From positions 19,758,742 through 19,822,741 of the forward strand of contig NC_089730.1 in assembly GCF_035083965.1 (NCBI RefSeq): DNA of 64,000 nt. Reading direction: 5' to 3'. This DNA is from Branchiostoma lanceolatum (lineage: Eukaryota; Chordata; Leptocardii; Amphioxiformes; Branchiostomatidae). The translations under genes were made by a program, and so were the position numbers. How positions within the stretch are numbered: position 1 is the stretch's first letter; the number at the start of each line of letters is the position of its first letter. The notes under the pieces were generated by a model. It saw only the letters and a list, made by a program, of their open reading frames with translations, was not told the DNA's origin and ran no database searches. Shown in pieces: positions 58,404 to 64,000 of this stretch.

Positions 58404-60549
58404 GCGTGTACCACAAATGCTGAAGCTTGAATAGACATGTATTATTATAAGGATCAAGTCAAACCTGGTCCAGCAACCACCAGTCACAGGAAACTGCCTC
58501 CAGTCACAAGCCACATTAAAACAGTCCGTCCACTTTTACATACCGTATTAGTTAACCCCACAATGCCCTCAGAAACCACCTGTCCTCAGCACAAAAATTC
58601 CCAGTCCTTCGAGTCTTTGCTGAGGACAGGTTTGATGGTATGGTGCCATGAACACATTGGTGACAAAGGCATATTGGTCTTGTTTCATTCAGGACAGTGT
58701 ATTACTGCATTGGGACTTTTTGAATAGGATTAAACCCGTCTTCAGTTTCCTAATGAATTACATATTACATGTATTACCCATTTGATGATTCTGCTGTTTT
58801 TTTATTTTTATTGGATGATATTCTTTACATTCTGCTTTGTACCATTCTTTATTTTGTATCATTAGTAGTTGTTATAGATATATATAATGTGCTTCATGTA
58901 TAATGTGCTTCATTATACATAGAGGAATTCCCTAAAGTATATCTGATTTAGAATAGTATAAACTGTAATTGTTGAATAATTATATGCTTAAGCATATGAT
59001 GAATGATATATCTATTGTTTATTGTATCATGTATTATGCATGTTATTTTGCAAATAAATAAACAAACAATAGTCGATCACAATAAATCAATCTTTTATTC
59101 AGTTACATGTTTTGGTCCTGTTTGTGTTGCATGTTTAATTGAGTCGATGAGCAAGTTGGTGTGCATGTTAGTAAGAACGTAGCCTCCACCAGGCCTTTCT
59201 ACTTGCGTGTGAATCGTAGAATTCGGAAGTACTGGTAGCATAGATACAATAATATGATAATAAAAAAGAGTGACATTGCCAGAAATTATATGCCGAAAGC
59301 ATGATACATGTAGAAATCATACAGTTCATCCACTAAATTAAATATATCTAAAGAAAAAAAATAGTACCCAATGAAACCTAAACTTAAGTATACAAAGAAA
59401 GATAATTAAACAGCTAATAGAGTCAATTCCATGTCACCGAGAGGGTTTTCAGGTAATATTGCTAGTGAGTTCAAACAATTTTAGATAAAAGACTATTCAA
59501 GTCGAAATAGTTCTAAATTGTTCAAACAATCAAGAATGAAAGTTTGAACATGTTTGAACTTACTTATATATGTTGGAACTATTTGGAAAGTAATTGCACA
59601 AATATCTCTTTATTTAGAACAATTTTCAAACATCTATGTGATTGTTTCACTGTTCGAACATGTTGGAACAATTTGAATCATTTTTCAAATGGTAGATTTG
59701 GGTTATTGCCCCCATAAAAGTAGGTGCTAATCACACTCTGTTGCCTGCCTCTGTATATTTTTAGATTTCACGTCTGGACTTTTGTCTTCAGGTGTCTATG
59801 CATGGCACCCAGGCCTAATCCCCTATACTTTGAAGGGATGTGTGAATTGCCCTGTTCCCATCCCACTGACCCAGTTATACCATGTTGTTATGATGTTGGA
59901 ACATGTAGGAACAAATGATCAACCTATTTTCCAACAGTTTCGAAAATAATACAAATAACATGTGCAATGTTAGAAATTTGTCTAACATCTTGGAACACAG
60001 CAGAAACTATTTAGAACATCACATGAATGTTGGAAATTGTTCTAAACAGTCACTTATCTCCCTTAGATTGTTACAAAGGTTTTACAAATGTTAGAACAAA
60101 AGGCAACAAACACCCTCTCGGTAATGTGGAATCGACTCTACTACGTAGCACGCCAAACGAAAGGCTTAAACCAACATAACAAGACAAGCAGAAAACTATA
60201 AAAGATAGAAAACCCCAAGCAACTACTAGATACACAAGATAATACGGTCAAATTTATAATAATAAGAATGAACATAAGTCAAACACTGCAGTTCAAGGCT
60301 CCATTTGGATAATTGCCAGCTTCATGTAGCCTCCTGCCTTAAATTTTCCCTAGAACAAAGTTTATAACTGACTGACCAAACTAACTTCGCACTTCCTCCA
60401 AATGTTTGTCAGTCATCAGTTTTGATCCTTTTTCCTTGCTGCAAAAAGTCAATTTTCCACATTTTTCTAGAGTTTCTCATCCGTACATGTACGTGCATTC
60501 ATATTCGACCGTCAGGGTTGACATGTTGATCGCTCTGTACCCGTATACT
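58404..60549. other. Convergent 3' region between the two zinc-finger genes
   Basis: 3' UTR of the plus-strand gene to about 59075, including a partial repeat at 58455-58650 related to the DNase II intron MITE. TTTATT (minus-strand polyadenylation signal) occurs near 59093. A MITE fills 59420-60138. No further gene. Confidence 0.6.
59420..60138. mobile_element. 719-bp TA-flanked MITE rich in GTTSGAAC-type subrepeats
   Basis: GAGTCAATTCCATGTCACCG and the inverted right end GAGTCGATTCCACATTACCG make a terminal repeat of about 30 bp, with TA on both sides. The interior carries about twenty short near-palindromic words such as GTTGGAAC, GTTCGAAC, GTTAGAAC and GTTTGAAC. Confidence 0.85.
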
Positions 60550-62808
60550 TCACTTCTTAATCTTTCCACTGTGTCTGAGTTTGTGTCGGTCCAGATTGTA
60601 TTTCCGTGCAGCAGAATAGTCGCACTTGTCACATTTGTACGGTTTCTCACCTGTATGTGTTGCCATATGTCTCTTCAGAAAATTTCTTACAGCCGTCCTA
60701 TAGTCACACTCCCCACACATGTATGGCTTCTCTCCACTGTGTTTAACCATATGTCGGTCTAAATTACCTTTATGTGCAGCAGAATAGTCACACTGGTCAC
60801 ATTTGTAGGGCTTCTCGCCTGTATGTGTTCTCATGTGTATAGCTAGCTTAGCCTGGCTAGCAATCCTGTACCCGCACTGATTACACGTGCAGCCTTTCTC
60901 AGCAGTGTGTTTAACCATGTGTTGGACCAAACAGTTTTTCCAAGCTGACGAGAAGTTACACTGATCACACTTGAACGGTTTTCCACCACTGTGCTTTGTC
61001 ATGTGTGAGATCAGTTGAGACTTTTCAGCCGCCATGAAATCGCACTCTTCACAGAAGAAGCGTTTTACACCACTGTGTAACAACACATGTCGGTTTAAGC
61101 ATTCTTTCCGTGCGGCAGAATAGTCGCACTGGTCACATTTGTAGGGCTTCTCTCCTGTATGTCTCCTTTTATGTGTGTTTAGTTGAGACTTTGTAGCTGT
61201 CTTGAACCCGCACTCCTTACACACATGGGGTTTTGCACCAGAGTGCGTGAGCATGTGTCGATTTAGATTGCTTCCTCGTTTGAAAGAAAGGCTGCACTCT
61301 TTACATTTGTACGGTTTCTCGCCCGAATGATTTCTCATGTGAACAGTTAGAGTAGATCTGTAAGCCGTCCTGTAGCCGCATACTTCACACATGTACACAG
61401 ACTTGTTGCTCTCTGGCCTCTCACCAGTGTGTCTTCGCACGTGTCGATCTAAGTTGTATTTCCGTGCAGCAGAATAGTCGCACTTGTCACATTTGTACGG
61501 TTTCTCACCCGTATGTGTTGCCATATGTCTTTTCAGAAAATTTCTTACAGCCGTCCTATAACCACACTCGCCACACATGTATGGCTTTTCTCCGCCGTGT
61601 TGGACCATGTGTCGGTCTAAATTACCTTTATGTGCAGCAGAAAAGTCGCACTGGTCACATTTGTAGGGCTTTTCGCCTGTATGTATTCTCATGTGTATAG
61701 CTAGCTTAGCCTTGCTAGCAATCCTGTACCCGCACTGATTACACGTGAAGCCTTTCTCAGCAGTGTGTTTAACCATGTGTTGGACCAAACTGTTTTTCCA
61801 AGCTGACGAGAAGTTACACTGATCACACTTGAACGGTTTTCCACCACTGTGCTTTGTCATGTGTGATATCAACTGAGACTTTTGAGCCGCCATGAAATCG
61901 CACTCTTCACAGAAGAAACGTTTTACACCACTGTGCAACACCACGTGTCGGTTTAAGCATTCTTTCCGTGCAGCGGAATAGTCGCACTGGTCGCATTTGT
62001 AGGGCTTCTCTCCTGTATGTCTCCTTTTATGTGTGTTTAGTTGAGACTTTGTAGCTGTCTTGAACCCACACTCCTCACACACATGGGGTTTTTCACCAGA
62101 GTGTGTGAGAACGTGTCGTTTGAGATTGCTTGCTTGTTTGAAAGTATAGTTACACTGCGTGCACTTGTAGGGTTTATCACCCGAATGGCCTCTCATGTGG
62201 ACAGTTAGGGTAGACCTTTCACTCGCTCTGTACCCGCATACGTCACACATGAACAAGAGCACCTTTCTCACTGGTTGCTCAGAGTGCGTAAGCTTGTGTC
62301 GGTCTAAGTTGTATTTCCGTGCAGCAGAATAGTCGCACTGATCACATTTGTGCGTTTTTTCATGTGTATGTTTTGCAATAATATGTCTCTTCAGCCAAGA
62401 TCTGTCCGTCGTCTTATAACCACAATCAGCACACATAAATGGCTTCTCCCCACTGTGCAGAAACAAGTGACGGTTTAAACTGGCTTTGTGTGCAGCAGAA
62501 TAGTCGCACTGGTCACATCTGTAGGGTTTTTCTCCGGTATGTGTTCGCTTATGTTGAGCAAAGATTCCTCTTCTTGCCGTCCTGTATCCGCACTCTTCAC
62601 ATTCGTAGGCGTTCTCACCTGAATGCTTTACCATGTGTTGTTTCAGACTCCTTTTCCACGAAAATGAGGAATCACACTGATCGCACTTGTAAGATTTTTC
62701 GTCCCTATGCTTGCTAATATGCTTGACCAATGTACCCTTGTTAGTCGCCCCATAACCGCACTCTTCGCACATGTAGCGTTTCTTACGAGTTTGTTTAGAC
62801 GATGACAT
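60550..62808 (-). CDS. C2H2 zinc-finger protein, 752 aa, 26 fingers
   Basis: Almost entirely zinc fingers, probable DNA-binding regulator. Single exon from ATG 62808 to TGA 60552-60550. I count 26 C2H2 fingers in TGEKPYKC-type arrays alternating CGYRTA- and CDYSAA-type units. Fingers 7-16 are duplicated as fingers 17-26, a block of about 286 codons; the corresponding DNA repeats at about 858 bp offset with few differences. The N-terminal leader is only about 10 residues (MSSSKQTRKKRYM), with no KRAB, BTB or SCAN domain. It faces the 779-residue zinc-finger gene across about 2.1 kb, suggesting local paralogues. Target unknown. Confidence 0.92.
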   Translation of the reverse strand: MSSSKQTRKKRYMCEECGYGATNKGTLVKHISKHRDEKSYKCDQCDSSFSWKRSLKQHMVKHSGENAYECEECGYRTARRGIFAQHKRTHTGEKPYRCDQCDYSAAHKASLNRHLFLHSGEKPFMCADCGYKTTDRSWLKRHIIAKHTHEKTHKCDQCDYSAARKYNLDRHKLTHSEQPVRKVLLFMCDVCGYRASERSTLTVHMRGHSGDKPYKCTQCNYTFKQASNLKRHVLTHSGEKPHVCEECGFKTATKSQLNTHKRRHTGEKPYKCDQCDYSAARKECLNRHVVLHSGVKRFFCEECDFMAAQKSQLISHMTKHSGGKPFKCDQCNFSSAWKNSLVQHMVKHTAEKGFTCNQCGYRIASKAKLAIHMRIHTGEKPYKCDQCDFSAAHKGNLDRHMVQHGGEKPYMCGECGYRTAVRNFLKRHMATHTGEKPYKCDKCDYSAARKYNLDRHVRRHTGERPESNKSVYMCEVCGYRTAYRSTLTVHMRNHSGEKPYKCKECSLSFKRGSNLNRHMLTHSGAKPHVCKECGFKTATKSQLNTHKRRHTGEKPYKCDQCDYSAARKECLNRHVLLHSGVKRFFCEECDFMAAEKSQLISHMTKHSGGKPFKCDQCNFSSAWKNCLVQHMVKHTAEKGCTCNQCGYRIASQAKLAIHMRTHTGEKPYKCDQCDYSAAHKGNLDRHMVKHSGEKPYMCGECDYRTAVRNFLKRHMATHTGEKPYKCDKCDYSAARKYNLDRHKLRHSGKIKK

Positions 62809-63167
62809 GTTCCTTTCCTGTTACTGTCGTTGGGCCAGTAGATGCGTTACTAAGATTTTATACAGTTACGATGGGCAGAGTTTATATAGCGAGGATCTTT
62901 GCTTTCCGTGTTCCAACTTCACCTTCTGTGTTCTTGTGTCTGCTTCTCCTTGATGCTTGTTTTTCCCGGGATGAGTGTTCGGCGTCTCCACGACATCTAG
63001 GAAGCCCACAGGTTGTCTCGACAGGCAGTCCGTGCCTTGTAAGGAATCGCGCTAATTGAAAACACAGATGACCAGAATTATTACTACGTAAACACACCGG
63101 TAGCCTGGATGCCAGACCCAGCGTGAGGCGATACAGACCACTTCGGCCGGAAGAGCAACATATCTAT

Positions 63168-63325
63168 TCTCCAAGCAGAGGAGTGGGTCCGGCTGGTTTT
63201 TGACGTGTTTTCTGTCAGACTTTCTACTTTGGCATGTCTTTTTATGGGTAAGTGACAAAGTGTAAGCCCGACGAAACGCCTGAAAACACGTCAAAAACCA
63301 GCTGTATCCACTCCTCTGCTTTGAG
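63168..63325. repeat. Hairpin MITE, CTCCAAGCAGAG family
   Basis: CCAAGCAGAGGAGTGGGTCC and GGCTGGTTTTTGACGTGTTT are mirrored by ACACGTCAAAAACCAGC and CCACTCCTCTGCTTTGAG. The arms are about 45 bp. Confidence 0.85.
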
Positions 63326-63365
63326 GGTACAAGAGTTCTAGCGCAAGATAACTCGTGGCTTTGTG

Positions 63366-63590
63366 ACTCTCCAAGCAGAAGTTGGTAGGGAAAATCGTGA
63401 AGTTCATAACATATGCCTCGTTAGCATGGAGTCTAGCCTTCTCAGCTTCAGTCCGCTACCTACCCCTGGCGGGGAGCGGAGTTTGGGTTGCAGCTGGACT
63501 CTAGGCCTCGTTGACTTCGAAGTGCGGAAAATGGGGAATTTGATACGGTCATGATCTCCCCTCTCCCCCACCAACCTCTGCTTGGAGAGT
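63366..63590. repeat. MITE, CTCTCCAAGCAGA family
   Basis: ACTCTCCAAGCAGAAGTTGG and its inverted partner CCAACCTCTGCTTGGAGAGT bound 225 bp. It lies 41 bp from the preceding related MITE and shares its terminal motif but not its interior. Confidence 0.85.
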
Positions 63591-64000
63591 AGGCAGCATG
63601 CCATCTCTGTGAGCGGGATGCTCCTAATGTAAATGAAAGTGGTGCCGAGAGTTTTTTGTGTGTGTTTAGGGTGGGGTGAAAAGGGTGTACCTTTCAAATA
63701 TTGGGTTGCACCATCCCCCTTTTTATCTTTCAGGATTTTTTTCGTCTCGCGCGTTGGGTCAGTCTGGGCTCTGGCATCACCCAAGATCAAACAACACAAG
63801 GAGAAAACATTCTACATTATTTAAAACACAAATGAACACACAAGCTATCTAAGTACGACGTGTAAGGTACCAGGCTGCTTGAAACTCTTACAGTGAATAA
63901 TGCAATTTGCTTTGTCAATTGGAATAATTTTGCACCGTTATCTCTAAAGTAACTCAAGCTCTGGCCCCTCCCAACGAAGCGTAAATTTTAGGTTACATGT

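Larger units (their letters stand above)
62809..64000. other. Intergenic region with two MITEs
   Basis: 5' flank of the minus-strand zinc-finger gene. Apart from MITEs at 63168-63325 and 63366-63590 I see no gene or motif; 63840-64000 holds nothing recognisable. Confidence 0.6.

Overview
The window looks like nuclear DNA of a cephalochordate, most likely amphioxus (Branchiostoma). This is inferred from animal-type, intron-rich genes whose proteins align with human DNase II, PIPOX and PHPT1, from large C2H2 zinc-finger genes, and from many short inverted-repeat (MITE) and tRNA-derived SINE copies in introns. A run of 100 N at 186-285 is an assembly gap. No prokaryotic, organellar or viral genes were recognised.

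Layout. 520-5023 (+): lysosomal DNase II in nine exons. 6498-11742 (+): a peroxisomal sarcosine/pipecolate oxidase (PIPOX-like) in eight exons. About 12.05-14.37 kb: a mobile element that has a near-identical copy at 46.6-48.1 kb. 28643-15428 (-): a 24-exon, 897-residue GTPase of the guanylate-binding protein (GBP) family. It carries a predicted signal peptide, a His where the family has its catalytic Arg, and a Trp-rich hydrophobic C-terminus. 29119-31679 (+): phosphohistidine phosphatase PHPT1, divergent from the GTPase across about 475 bp, with a second version of its third exon. 38120-32758 (-): a secreted glycoside hydrolase family 76 protein with a Cys-rich tail. 50707-39449 (-): a secreted coiled-coil fibrinogen-related lectin-like protein with large repeat-filled introns. 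52884-54741: a piggyBac-like element flanked by TTAA that keeps only an acidic N-terminal coding remnant. 56064-58403 (+) and 62808-60550 (-): two convergent C2H2 zinc-finger genes. 62.8-64 kb: intergenic MITEs.

All intron-exon models were built by hand from splice sites and reading phase. For the six multi-exon host genes, the exon lengths sum to an uninterrupted frame (363, 394, 897, 126, 447 and 404 residues).

Themes. Several genes could serve digestion or defence (DNase II, GBP-like GTPase, GH76, fibrinogen-related protein), but nothing in the sequence shows they act as one system. The clearest oddity is repeated local duplication at gene edges. PHPT1 has a duplicated 125-nt exon that looks mutually exclusive. 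Exon-end/donor segments are copied in tandem into PIPOX intron 1 and GBP intron 11. Pieces of the last exon are copied beyond the stop codons of DNase II and the fibrinogen-related gene. The GH76 5' flank is duplicated, and one zinc-finger gene has a ten-finger internal duplication.
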